DNA of 64,000 nucleotides from Sepiola atlantica (Eukaryota > Mollusca > Cephalopoda > Sepiida > Sepiolidae): positions 156,635,107-156,699,106 of the forward strand of contig OY744520.1 of the NCBI GenBank assembly GCA_963556195.1. Direction: 5' to 3'. Of the stretch, positions 31,500 through 44,340 are shown in pieces; positions within the stretch are counted from its first letter, which is position 1, and each line of letters begins with the position of its first letter. Under the pieces are notes generated by a model. The model worked only from the letters and a program-made list of their open reading frames with translations. It was not told the origin of the DNA and ran no database searches. The position numbers and the translations under genes are program-made.

Positions 31500-33974
31500 T
31501 GTCCGCCTAAAGATATTGGTCAGGGATAAGATGTTTATATTCCCATTAATAGATTATTAATAAGAAGCATTTCTCTCGCTTACTAAATTTGGATTTTTTT
31601 CCATTATCATTGAATTCAAAAATTAACATACGGCTTCAATTTATTCAAAAATCCATTAATCTTACAAAATGCGTTTCGTTTCCGGGAAATAGTGTAACAT
31701 GTTCTGCGGAGGATTAGGAACATTTGAACTTCCGGTTTAAAAAAAACACGGTTGGAGTCAGAGACCATTATTTAAAAAAAGAATTGATGCTGTTTTCTTG
31801 TTTCTCTTTTCTAACATTGCCTAAAACGTATTTGCTAATCAGCTAGGAATTATTGTGCATATCTTCGCATCGTAGATAATGAGTCACATTATTCCCAGTG
31901 GTAAAATAATCTCATCTACATCCAATAAAAGTTTGAAAAAAAAATGTGAAAAATAAACAGGTAAGTTTTTTTTTTCTTTTCGCCATCAATATGAAAGTAG
32001 AATTCTTAAGTATAGTAAATTTTTATATAGAACAAATATTTGATTAAAAGTAATGTATTTAAATAGAGTTATAATAGGTTTTTAACACAGAGTATTTTTA
32101 TTAAAAGCAATGCGGTTAAATTATTTGAATATTTGTCGAGCCAATATTTGGAGTTACCTTACATATAGTTTACTTTTAAAATATTGACAATTAAAATCGG
32201 TAATTTTTATTTTCGGAGTGTGTATTATGTAATTAACAGTGACGTAACTAAACATTTCCAGAACGAGTTCTAATAACAATTTATTTAAAAACTTTAATGT
32301 AAAGTCCATTTGTAGAAAGATTATGAAGTTGCTGTGAACAACAATTATTACTTTTTTTTAACAACCCGTAATTCACCCAGATTTAAATACATTTTTACTA
32401 CTTCAGTTGGTTATAGTTCCGTTTTGGCTAACCAAAATGGTCACTATACACTTTTTAAATGTTAAGACTTCAACAGGATTTTATTTTTTCCTACTGAACG
32501 AATATAAATAAAACCTTTTTTTTTTCGTACTATCGTATGATTTTTACTCATTGTTTTTCTCCTCAACTGCTACCTCGAACTTCGGGCATGTATTAGTTTT
32601 ATGTATCTCATAAATATGATAGGAACATGCTAGCGATAGCCATTTTCTGTATTTTTAGAAATACGGGTATTTATCGAGAATGTTACCTTTTTTCTCGCCT
32701 CCGGGGAGTGGGACTCTTGATAAAGCAGTGTTTTGAGAAAATACTATCACGATTTTTTTAGGACTTTTTTTTTTTTTTTTTGCCAAAAAGTACAAATCTA
32801 AAAAACCTTCATTAACCCAACCACTGACCCTAAGTTCGTAGTGGCATATTGCCTCCCCAAACTTAGGATGACTGGTTAGGTTAATGAAACGCACCAATCA
32901 TACTTATTCCACATCCGGTTTTGCAGCGACAATATAAATCTACCCGAAGATCTATTTTATTTCTTCAGCTAAATGAATGAAAAGTAGGGATCCTAGTAAC
33001 AAAACTAGCTGGAGTATATTGTCAGAAATATAGCATTCTGATTACAGCGAACATGGGAATGCAGGATTAGTTGGTCTAGTCGTGTTTGTTAAAACGGTGT
33101 GACTCCATCAAAGACTGAAGGTCCGAAGTAGAGTAATGGCTATTCTGTGTCTCGATAAGTCACTTTAGATATTTTAAGCTGCAGGTTTCTAATTAACAAG
33201 TAAAACACCGTGAAACTTCGGTTAACCGTATAAGCAGCCTCAACTGGACTCTACAAACAAAACAAAAAACAAATTAAAATATAGCATGAAGGCAGATCAT
33301 AAAATAATTCGGCATAAAAATGAAACAATAAGCCCGTTATTAACGATACGATAGATTAATGGTGAAAGTTACATCTTTTAAATGATAGATATACTACCTC
33401 GCATTTGGACCACTTCCACTTTAAATTCAAGGGTGGCATATGTCTTATTTGTTTATACCACAACTAACCGATGCCAACCAAGCGCGCTTTCACTTAGATA
33501 AGTTCGCCTCCCTTTTTCCAATAAAATTAAATAATAGATTCCATTAAGGAATTGGGTCGAATTATATATTTTATCATTTTATGGGTGCGCAACTAAACAA
33601 TTTAAAATTATGCACTAAAGTAAAATATCGCCTCCTACAAGACTTATACTTTTAGATATACGAGCTTGCACGTCAGCATTGCCCGAGAAGTAACGAGAAT
33701 CCAATGTGCTCTCAACCCTGAACACTTTTTTTTTTTTGAATAATTTTTGGTAATTATGCAGTTTATGGACATGGCTGAAATAATAAATATAATTTAGAAA
33801 CCCATTTTTAACATGGGGAGTAAGGAAATTGATTAACTATTCTGTACTTTCACATAACAATTTAATAAACAAAAGATACCGTTAAAAGTGAATTTAACTT
33901 GAAAATCCTATCTAAAATATAACCCGATCTGTAGACTGCATAAGCACCTAATTGTTTTATTTTTGTTTTACTTA
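31500..33974. other. AT-rich stretch, no gene seen
   Basis: No recognisable coding, RNA or element sequence was found; homopolymer A/T runs are frequent. This may be intronic or intergenic DNA. Confidence 0.5.
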
Positions 33975-34350
33975 TGTTCATCTCAAACAAGGCATATTGC
34001 CACTGAGATGTAAAGGGCTACTGCGAATTGGAATCCAGATTTATAAGAAGCATCCTAAGTGGAAAGTTATGCAATGAGATGGTTGTTCACATTACATTTC
34101 AATATCTGCATGTTGGTACAGTCGAGGAAACAGGGAGCAGATAGGGAATTCCGATGGCAAGCACTTCTAGAAAAGAAGCTATTAAAGTAGAACGTTTTCC
34201 AACATCTGAGGACCTCTACAGTGAAGGGGTGGGACTTTGCTGTTTGTCGGGGTATTTACGTTGAATGGGTACAAGTGCAGTCAGACCTGTACAACAAGCA
34301 CAAGTATGCAGTATTGCCATTTATCGTGGTGATAGCAGCTGTTCAGTCTT
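33975..34350 (-). mobile_element. Jockey/CR1-like LINE 3' end
   Basis: On the plus strand it starts CATCTCAAACAAGGCATATTG, the reverse complement of the LINE 3' terminus. It then follows 57600-57920 block by block (GCCACTGAGATGTAAAGGGC, ACAGGGAGCAG, AGTGAAGGGGTGGGA, ACAAGCACAAGTATGCAG). It is 5' truncated. Confidence 0.72.
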
Positions 34351-37300
34351 TCGAAAAACTAATCACATTCTAAAAGAAAACAGCCCCATAAAAAAAAACA
34401 AAGATTGCAACAGTTATAAAAAATTAGATTGAAAAAAATTCTTAAAGAAAATTTTAATTAAATAAAGCTGATTCAGTTAATGATTTAAAGAAAATCAGTA
34501 AACTCATTGTTAACACGGAGGAAGGATGTATTAATTAGCCCTTATCTTAAGTCAGGTATAAAATGAAAACAATTTTCATTTAATATCTGTACTAATAAAT
34601 TGTTCAGCGACGGCTTTGCCATTTCCGGTCTGTTCCGTGAATCCTTATCGAAAACATTCAGGCCGATATGAATCCACAGCTACAAATGTGCTAACTCCAT
34701 TTTGTAAGTAAACAAGTTTTCTGTCTGTGGATACGAGGCTACACTGCAATACATGTGGCTGACCTAATAAAAGTAATTGCATTAAAGATGGACATGAATC
34801 TCTAAGTCAGCTCTGAGCCGCATCAAGCATTAAAACCATTTGGAAACAGTATAAAGTACGCATTTATGATGTGCCATATTTTAAAGCGATTCGTATATGC
34901 AAACGTACGAACATCAATGACATAAGTATATACTACATTTTCAACATTCCTGCCCCCTACTTATTTTGAACTTATCAGAAAGTCATGTAGCTAGCGACTA
35001 TAAAGATTTCTTATTCACTATATTTTTGTAAAAATCTATAATCACAGCCAATAGCATTGCGCACACACCGTTTTCCTAAAAAATGTCTGATATTTCGTTT
35101 TACTTACAAATAAAACTAGAAAGAAATGCTGAAGCAACGTTTATTTATTTATTTTCATTAAAAAGAATCGCCTTCATTAACCACTACGCTAACTCTGACG
35201 AGGTAATACAAAAAGAAAAAACTCAATTTTACTACTTCTAGAAAAAAACTGTTTCCAGTTTTTGCCAACTCAGAATTAGTTAGTTCTGTTTTTAATGAAG
35301 GTTTTTTTTTAATCATTGCAAAAAATCTCTTTCGCAGGCATTTATTTCGTACAGTATAAAATTCCTCATTACAGTATATATCTACGTTGTTATTTATCAA
35401 TGCAGTATTACATTTTAGAAGCTCAATTAATATCTTTCAAAAAGGACGAAAATGAAATATTTTGTCATTACTTGACACACACTTTTTGAACTTCTCAATA
35501 TTTAATTTTAATATGCTCGCGAACGTGAGCTAATCTTCGAGTGGCGGATGAAGTTAACGGTGCACGCATGCACGTACAAATGCCTTGGGACGTGGTTAAA
35601 GATTTTTATCATTATATCTGTTAATAATTTTTTTAACAGATTAGAATTCAAATGTTTGAAAATTTGTTAATGATTTGATTTAAAATTACATGAAAATTTG
35701 TTTTTGCTTTTGTTACTGAAAACTTTTATCTTTTTAGTTTTGATAATTAATTTTTTTATATTATTACGTTTCAAACTGTTAATTCCTTCAAAAGTGAGTA
35801 ATTCGCCACATGGATGTTTTTATTAGAAAGCTGAGAAATTAATATTTTGTTAAATATAAGTTTTTAAAAAGTAAAAAACTTTCATAATGTTGGAAGATTG
35901 AAAAACGATCTTGGAATCAGACAACCAAATTAATATGACTCTGAAAATATTTCTCATGGCGATGCCATCTATACAGATACATGCGAAATTCTCCGAATAT
36001 TTATGTAGCAGTTATTAACATTTCTTTCCTTTCGCGGAGAGAAGCCCTGTCAGGTAGTTGCGTCACACGATGGCCGATCAGACTCCAGGGCGTATTAATT
36101 TTGACTGGACTTTCGAAGGACTACGTCCAGACCCTTTGGGATTTACACAGCAGTCACAAGACTTCCAGACACAAACAAGGAAATACGTCTTCTCTCTCGT
36201 CCTATTCAACTTGAATATTCATCACTGGAATATTCAGTAGCTGAGTTTTCTTACTTTTTTACTTCGTTCACTGTGAGACTGAACTTTCGGGAACCTACAC
36301 CCAACGACGTAGTGTAGGTGTGAATATATTATTGGTAGATTATAGAAAGGCTTTGTTCTCTCATTTTATTACAAAATATTATGGGAGTTGTTTATACACT
36401 CAATGCAAAGATAAGCTCCTACAAAACCGTGTAAAAAAAAAGAAGCAAACACTATTTTTCTAAAATAAAAATTACACTAGATTTAACAGAAATATCGTTG
36501 AGAAAAAACGTAGCACGAGGCGTAATACAGATAATAAAGACGAGGGCCTTTTGTCTTTAGACCATGACTCACGCTATTAAGTAAAACTAAAGTGTGTAAA
36601 AAAGGAAAAGGTAAAAACAGAATTAACGAAACGCCATATATTTGTAAAGTTACAAGGTATGAAAGAGTTTATGAATTGTTTATTTTGGTGCGTAAGTTCA
36701 GACTGTTAAATTGTTTTTATTTCTAGAATATAGACCAAGAAGTGTGCATTTTTTTCGTATTTTGTTAATATGTGAGTATGTGAAGCTTTTATGTAAGGGA
36801 GTTGATTACCGCTTCTATAATCCCCTATCCTGTAGGTACTAGCTACCGGAGGCATTCGTAGAGGGATGTTGAGTTTTTTTTTTAACTGGCTTCTCGCTTT
36901 TGACTCTTCGTCGAATCCTTTAATATAAAAAAACTAGCAGCCTCGATATACTTTAATGTTTATCTCGTATTGCTAGTGAAAAATGAGTAACATTATTAAT
37001 TTTAAATCGTTAGGCGTGTTACGCAAATTTGACGGTTAATTGGCATAATTATCTTCGAATTTGTTAAATCTCTTTGAAATATATGTACGTATGTTTGCTC
37101 GAGTTTTACACATCGATAAATATTAATTGTAGTGTTCTATAAGTATTAAGTTAATAAATACTGAATATTTAAACGTTCGTATTTTATAACTACGAAAGAG
37201 CATCATCGAAGCAACATACTTACGTAGAGGCGAGAAATTTCTCAATGATAATTGAAATCTAAATTAAAGTTAAATTAAAGAAGACAATTAATTAGAATTA

Positions 37301-37800
37301 AAAATCTAAAGAAAACTAAATGGATAAACACTAGAAGGATTCATGATTAAATGTATTTTGAAAATGAAGTAACTTGCCTAAGGAGTATTCATAAAACGCG
37401 TCCAAGACAAAGACACGGACGCTCATGTTAGTATGTTAACTGACCTTCGCACACCAGGCAAATCCGACGGCTGTGAACTGTTTTCTTTTTTGCTAGCTGA
37501 CATGAGATAAATACTTGCACGCAAGTAAATTAACTGCTACTAGTATGAAATTGCACCTTTTTTCTTTCATAAAGCAAATAGAAAACGTAAGTACGCATAT
37601 ACTGAAAAATAGTGAACTTTTTATTAAGTTTCAGTCAAAAGCAATGTAGTGTAGGGGACGCCTTGATATGTATATTCAGAGAATATCCTTGGGAAGATTT
37701 GTTTGTATAAATTTTAATTAGGAAAAAAATTGTTTGTAATTGTTTTATTAGCTGCTCAATCATTAATTTACGTAGTAATTAGGACGGAGCTATCAAACGA
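34351..37800. other. AT-rich stretch with one weak exon candidate
   Basis: Mostly low-complexity AT-rich sequence. Only the short frame at 36070 is noted separately. No RNA gene or element terminus was seen. Confidence 0.5.
36070..36240 (+). CDS. Unrecognised ORF, possible first exon
   Basis: The ATG lies in CACACGATGGCC, a good animal start context, and opens a frame reading MADQTPGRINFDWTFEGLRP then DPLGFTQQSQDFQ. The first half is in a locally GC-richer patch and has balanced, protein-like composition, while the tail becomes AT-rich. A donor such as TAC|GTCTTC could end the exon. No family is recognised and the frame may be chance. Confidence 0.18.
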   Translation: MADQTPGRINFDWTFEGLRPDPLGFTQQSQDFQTQTRKYVFSLVLFNLNIHHWNIQ

Positions 37801-37871
37801 ACGGTGTAATACAAAAAAGTGACACTAATTAGATTTATACCGTATTTCTCCTTCGGTGATTTTGGTCGAGG
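37801..37871 (-). repeat. Interspersed repeat fragment, copy 1
   Basis: Its reverse complement (CGACCAAAATCACCGAAGGA, TATAAATCTAATTAGTGTCAC, ATTACACCG) parallels 41260-41338 on the plus strand. It is a dispersed repeat of unknown type, present here in inverted orientation. Confidence 0.6.
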
Positions 37872-37918
37872 AATGGGGTCTTATAGTAGATGCATTACTA
37901 TTGTCGTGCTGAAATAAC

Positions 37919-38331
37919 TTAGCAAATAAACCCTGTCCCATAGCCGCAATGTTACGTCCCTGTGCTTGTTTTACAAGTACCTTAATGGAATGTGCTCCGA
38001 CAAACCTGCTGCTCTGTTGTCCTCTCGACGTGAATACACCGGACAAACAGCAAAATCCATCAATATAATGTTGAGGCCCTCAGATACCGGAAGACTTTCT
38101 ACTCTAATAACTTCTATCCTTGAACTTCTAGTCTTTGGAATGTCCCCTTGCTCCCTGGTTCCTTGACTCTACTGACATACATAAATTTAAATGTAATGTA
38201 AACAGACATATCGCTGCTTAACTCGTCACTTAAGATGGCTCCTATATAGCTTAACTCTATTAATCTAATCCCTAATCCACAGTAGCCTCTTACGTCTCGG
38301 TGACAATATGCCTTGTTTGGGGTGAATTAAA

Positions 38332-38332
<1 letters not shown>
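37919..38332 (+). mobile_element. Jockey/CR1-like LINE 3' end
   Basis: From CCCATAGCCGCAATGTTACG it parallels 24774-25168 of copy 1, including TTAATGGAATGTGCTCCGAC and the end CCTTGTTTGGGGTGAATTAA. It is followed at once by a TA microsatellite. The coding frame is broken. Confidence 0.8.

Positions 38333-38374
<42 letters not shown>
38333..38374. repeat. (TA)n microsatellite at a LINE 3' end
   Basis: About 42 bp of TA directly abut the LINE 3' terminus, where copy 1 has GAATATAAAAAAAAG. Confidence 0.95.
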
Positions 38375-38381
<7 letters not shown>

Positions 38382-38399
38382 CGGCGACCTCTATCAAAG

Positions 38400-41240
38400 A
38401 TTTTCTTGAAGCACGTACTAATAATATTCATTTAGCTGTTAAAAGAACGTTTAGTCCGCGGACGTAATTGTAGATGGCCATGTTACCTATTTTTAAAATG
38501 TCCTCTTTATCTACAGATTGAGTAGATATCTAATTTGAATTATTATTAAATCCTCGTTTTATAACTGATTTTATTCTTTTTAATGTTAGTGTATTGCAAA
38601 ATGAATCCCGAATTAATTAGATTTTAATTTACCCCTCCTTTCATTTAGAAATTCACTAAAATTAAGGAAATCAACCGAATTTTATGACATTTTCAGTATT
38701 TTTTTTTTTTTAGTATAATGAATTCGTTATTCTATTAGGAGACTTGGTGAAAATTTATTTTTTCGCGTAAATAAAAACATCTAAAGTTATGTTAGGGTAC
38801 TAATGAAACAAATGATTATTTTTAATTGTTATGCAAATAAAATATTTTGTATGTTAACAATCAAAACTCTTTTAAAATATAGTGATTGTATATTACGAAA
38901 AAGCTTTTTGATGCCATGTTAATTAAATCCATATTACTCGAGAAAAATCATTTGTCGAATTAACGATATCATTTAATAAAGTATTGTTTATTTAATATTT
39001 TCACAAGAAAAATAAAATATCATATATATTATATTTTTATAATAACATTTTACTTTTAAATTTACGACACAATTTTATGATATTTTGCGCATGAAAGTGC
39101 ACTCATCAGCATAAGATTGTGTTTAATCATGAAAACAAAACAAAGAAATAATAAAATTTAGACAGTCCCGAAATAATATGGAACTTTGGACTAAATTTCA
39201 TAAAGATTTACTTCAAATTCTACGGAAGGGCATGAAATACGTCTGTTACATTGTCAAGAGAAATCTACATCATTTAGAAGAATAAAATATAAGTTTGTAC
39301 TTTTGTAATTTTTCCATTAATAAATAAGCATTTTCTTTCAGATTTTCTTTCTATTTAATAATTAATGAATAATTACTTTGCCTTCTCTTATGATGAATAA
39401 CAAAATTATCAGTGTAGTCATCAAATTTAATGTATCGTTTCACGCTTATAATACGCTTTTAATTTTTAATTAAAGAGAAATTAATCATCATTCTAACACG
39501 CTTAAGAGGAATTTCAATAATGTAATTGCTAAAGTCATACACCAATTCATTTTTATTGTTATAATATTTAATTTTCCATGAACAAGTTACAGAAAATTCA
39601 AATTATACAGACGATCAGAACGTAAAGAAAACCAAACAAATTAAAGACAGCAGATTATATCAAAACAAAACCTGTTACATAAAATTAACTGCACCGATCT
39701 ATTACAAAACTATATCTTCTATATAAAATAAAAACTAATTAAATGAAATATTATTGTGATTATTGTCTTCCATACTTGTCTAAATCTCGTTCATTTTATT
39801 TACTCTCGTATAATGACTGAATTTTAATGTAAATGTTACTTTCTGTGTAAATTATGTAATTTTTAGTAAAAAATTGTCTACTTATCTTTGAACTAGTTCA
39901 AGAAAACTGATATTTATCTTTCATAAGTTTTTAAAATTGATTTCTAAAAATGTCAAATTTCACTGAATGAAAACTGTCCTGATTGTGGCTTAAAACCACT
40001 TTTCATTTTAATCTTTAATTTCAGACGTAAAATTACATTGTTTTAGAGATCGGCTTAGCACTATTTTATTTCAAACGTAATCAAATTTTAACGGAACCGA
40101 ATAATCAGATACGATAAATCCGTTAAAAAATGTATAGTTCGTCTACTTTTGCACATTGCTACATTTTACTGAGTATAATAAATTATTACAAGTATATATG
40201 AAACTATGGTCGTGTATAAAAATATTTGATTGGCCATTATATTTGGGGGGGGCGAAATTGACTTTAGACTATAAATTGACTATTAACGGTTCGGCTCCAC
40301 TCATGTGACGCGTACTTTTTCTGTCTTATTTTTTAATTGTTTTTTTTCATATTGCTTTTGTCTGTCTAAGATAAAAATCAGTAATAAAATATATACAGGA
40401 GTTCTTTTTTTTTTCTCTTGCAATTAAGAACCGACTTTTCAGATTAAAAAACACACACCTTTTTAATATTAAGAGCCAGGTAAGTTATGTTAATTTTACG
40501 TAAATCTGTTAACTATCTTCATCTACGTTTCGTGGATTAGTAAAAAATAAAAATAAATTTGTAGATGGCTTAAGGGGTCAATATTCCTTTAAGAAATACA
40601 CGCACATTTTACTAATGTTTAACGAATGAAGACAAAACATTGTTAAATCTCAGAAGCATTTTACTTTTTCGACATTTAATAATCGCATGACTTTGAATGA
40701 TATACAATTATATTTAGCAGTTTAATTAAGCCCATTGAATTAAAGAACTGAACCTGACTAACCTGTTAACAGATTGACACAGTCTCTTAGTTGAGTCCTT
40801 ATATGTACATTTAATTTAAATATCGTTAAACACATTTTTATAACCATAAATAAATGAAGTCATATTTTTGTTTTAGTTACTGGTTAGTTTTTCCAGCTTA
40901 TATCTGTTAATTCAGTGTTAATATAATTACATCTAATAAAGCTATCGGATTCTTGTATGAAAAGTCGTTCCAGCCAGATTAAGAGGAAATTACAAAAATA
41001 ACAAGTAACATGATCGTCTACGTTTATTAAATTCTTTTAAGTGCAAAACACACATTTTAAGGATCCATATTCCTTATAAATAAAGTAAAGTCAGATGTGC
41101 CCATATTTCAATGAACACAAGCTTCATGTAGAATTCTTATTCATATGTGCTTTAGTTCCTTATTTGCTTACAGAATTATTTTTAGTTTGGCCTGAATTAG
41201 CCGATTTTTATCACTTATCTGCTAAGCAGTTTTCTCTTTG
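38400..41240. other. AT-rich stretch, no gene seen
   Basis: No coding, RNA or mobile element signature recognised. A GGGGGGG run lies near 40245. Confidence 0.5.
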
Positions 41241-41259
41241 CTTCGTGATACGTCTCCAT

Positions 41260-41338
41260 CCTCCGACCAAAATGACTAAAAGCGGAATAGGGTATAAATT
41301 TAATTAATGTCACTTTATTTTTTTCTTATTACACCGCC
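41260..41338 (+). repeat. Interspersed repeat fragment, copy 2
   Basis: CCGACCAAAATGACTAAAAG followed by GGGTATAAATTTAATTAATG and CACTTTATT, ending ATTACACCGC. It matches the inverted copy at 37801-37871. Confidence 0.6.
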
Positions 41339-42239
41339 CTTATTAACTACTCAGCATGAGGAAAAAAAGAGACCAAAAAAAGAGAATGTTGTAACTGAAA
41401 AACTGTTACAGCTTTATTTTCACCTAAAAATAAACAAGAAGTTATTTATTTATTCTTGTTTCCTCTGTATTTCGCCGTTGTCATGACTCGGGTTGATTTG
41501 TCTTTTCTCCTATTCTCTGTTACTAGGTCATGTGCTCTCTACTTGTGACGATCTTGCTATTACGAATCATCACCATAGAATTATACTTATTTTGCCACTT
41601 AAGTGTTGTTTTTTATTCAAAGACATGTTAAATGGCGAAACTTTTTATTGCCAATATAACATTCACAACTTTCGTGTTCGAAATCCTGTGATTGTATAGA
41701 TGCTTGCCAGTGCGAAACGTCTAGTCTTTTCAGAACAATCTTTCAAGAGGAAACGATTTGTCGGGGGAGGGGGGCGAAGAGATATGTCTAGAATTTAATT
41801 TGAAATTTAATAATTGCTTGCTTTCATTTTTTTTTCTTTACGTCTCATCAATTTTGTGTTCTTTTGTAAACATTAAGTTTACCGTGTCGAAATCGACACA
41901 AACAAAAAACCTAAAATATTTCAAAACCGAACGCATCTTAAAGATCACATTTTATAGCTTGATTCGCTGACAATTGAATAAAAGAAGCGATTTTTAATCC
42001 TTTTAGTCTGAAAAAAGAGTAGAAACCAAAATACGTTTATTTGAACATTAAAAGTTCCTCAATTATAACTAAAATCACATGTATAGTATAAGTTAACTTC
42101 AATATTAACTACTAACAATTTCGGAGTAGAGGCCGCAATGTTTTGGGCAATTTAAAAAAACTCAGAACAATGCAAATGATAAATTACCACATTTAGAATA
42201 CAATTGTTGAAAAAATCTAAGAATCTATTTCTCCTGCAT

Positions 42240-42490
42240 TGAAGGGGGTGATTTTTCGATAATAGTATAGCATTACCTCCTTTTCTCAACATAATTACAA
42301 ACTCACCACCAGAGGGCTTTTTCAGACCCGTATTATCTCCTTTGACGACAGGCGACGTGGTTATCATAAAAACCGCTGTACAGGCAAAATTCACTTTTTT
42401 ATCATGGCGTTTGCCTCGACAGAGCATCTCCCCCCAGACCCCGTACTGGCGGCTATTTTGACGAACATAACACACACCATGTGCGATCAC
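42240..42490. promoter_or_regulatory. GC-richer island with CTCF-like motif
   Basis: The local base composition is clearly GC-richer than its surroundings. It contains CCACCAGAGGGC (42306-42317), an excellent match to the CTCF core recognised in bilaterians. A minus-strand frame stays open across it (42152-42502, 116 codons), and a plus-strand ATG at about 42404 opens a short frame (MAFASTEHLPPDP). It may be a promoter, an insulator or an exon; the sequence alone does not decide. Confidence 0.3.
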
Positions 42491-42519
42491 ACACGAGCAC
42501 ACTATTCTGGTAGATTTCC

Positions 42520-43370
42520 CTGATTACACACACATATATGTACACACCCTTCTACTCAGACTTTGCTGAAAACATTCTCGTGTACTCAATTTACTAGCAA
42601 ACACTATTTATAGATGTTCTCATAGACATCCTCAATTGACACTTTGCCTCGATGTGCGCTCACATGCAAACACAATTTAGTACGTAAACCTTTACTTTTT
42701 ACGTACACACACGCACATCTGATTCTACTTATACTCTCTTTGTACTTATTTCCATGAACACTATTTCATTGAATTATATATTGTCTTTGAGTTGTTACTT
42801 TGTTTTCACTGGCATGCTTGTATATTAACTCATACAAATGTATAGGGATAGCGGCGCTGTCAAGCGTTGCACCTGTCCTGCCAAGCGTCGATCCAAAAAC
42901 TTCTTAAATATCTTCATTAGTGAGACTATGTGGAGATACCATGATGATTTCTACATCACTCTGTATTATTTACTGTAATAATATTACTTTTGAAATAATA
43001 AATTTCTGTCAGTCAATATTAAGAAAAAAATGTTACACCGGCTATAAAGTCTGTATTTATTTGTAAATGAATGTTTAATATCGCTCCCACTTTTTACTTT
43101 AATTTTATGTTATTTACACTTTTATGATATACGCATCACAAATTATTTATTTTGCAAGGTTTGGAACTAAATCTCGACTTAAAGAATTTTGATGTGTTCT
43201 TAAATAATTTACGAAGTTGGCAGTAACTTCGAACACATTTATTTCGTAATTTGATCTTTTTCGGTTTTATTGAATAACATAGCGTTCATTAAGTTTTTCA
43301 ATCCTTTTTATAATACAGTAACATTGAATTTTTATTATTTTCCTAGTTTTTTAAGTGTTAGGTGGCAAAA
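42520..43370. other. Intergenic sequence, no gene seen
   Basis: AT-rich sequence with CA-rich patches near 42,530-42,720. No supported feature. Confidence 0.5.
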
Positions 43371-43378
43371 TTATATAA

Positions 43379-43440
43379 CTCATCATCGTACTCGGTTTAA
43401 TGTCTATTTTACATGCAACATGCTGGCATGTGACGAACGG
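43379..43440 (+). repeat. Dispersed cephalopod-type repeat motif, copy 1
   Basis: TCGGTTTAATGTCTATTTTAC followed by ATGCAACATGCTGGCATGTG resembles copies at 44917 and 58981. I recall this motif from octopus/squid DNA; that recollection cannot be checked here. Confidence 0.5.
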
Positions 43441-44171
43441 CTTTTAGAAATTGACTTCCAGACTAATCTACCTTGCTAGGTTTTCAATGTATCCTTCTTT
43501 CTCTCAAATTAAACTTTATCGCTTCTTCCTATGTTTCCCATTGTCTTCCCTTGCCACTTCAACTGCTTTACATCTACTCACCCAAAGAACCCTGAGACAT
43601 TTTTTCAACATGACCAAACTAACGAAGTCTCCTGGTTGGCACATATCTCGCTGTACTGTCCAGATTCAATCTATCTCCGAGGTCATCAGATCTAAGCCTG
43701 TATCTAAGACTCTACACACCCATTATATCATTCCCATATCATTTCTCTCCATGTTAAATATGTCCTCAATCCTCATTGGCCAGCTTTCATCACACTTTAT
43801 ACGCCTGCCTAAACTTACCCCATCAACTACTTACTCTTAGCAATTAACTTGATAATCTTTTAAAATAAAATAAATGTAAAGTCATTCGTAGAAAACTAAC
43901 ACGTGCAAAGAAAATCGTTTAAAATCTTAAATAGTAAATCTTTATATTTTTACATTTAATAAATTTGAGAAATTTCCCTCGATAATCTATCACAAGCAAA
44001 TTAAATTTCAAAATAATTACAGATTTCATTAGTTGCAAAATAACATATTTAGACATGATGTTGTTTTTCCATAACGTCTAGGGATGTCCTCGGAGAGTCA
44101 GGCATATACTCTATCGGTCCTAACTTTCTGTTGGCATGGTAGAACGTGGTAGTGTCCGTATCCTCTCCAGG

Positions 44172-44292
44172 CCACATACAGCACCTGGTGTTCCTAAATG
44201 GTCACCAATTTAGTACTTGTCAGGCGCAACGTTGCTTAACTAAGGTGATCTAACGGCACCCGGTGTGTCAACGTGATTATGCTGTATTAGAC
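44172..44292 (-). pseudogene. 5S rRNA-like pseudogene 2, full length
   Basis: The span is 121 bp, the usual 5S length. On the minus strand it reads GTCTAATACAGCATAATCAC, then GTTGACACACCGGGTGCCG, TTAGATCACCTTAGTTAAGC, AACGTTGCGCCTGACAAGTA, and ends GGAACACCAGGTGCTGTATG. This is the order and spacing of an animal 5S rRNA with scattered changes. Confidence 0.8.
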
Positions 44293-44294
44293 AT

Positions 44295-44296
<2 letters not shown>

Positions 44297-44336
<40 letters not shown>
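44297..44336. repeat. (TA)n microsatellite
   Basis: About 40 bp of TA lie directly beside the 5' end of the 5S-like sequence. Confidence 0.95.
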
Positions 44337-44340
<4 letters not shown>

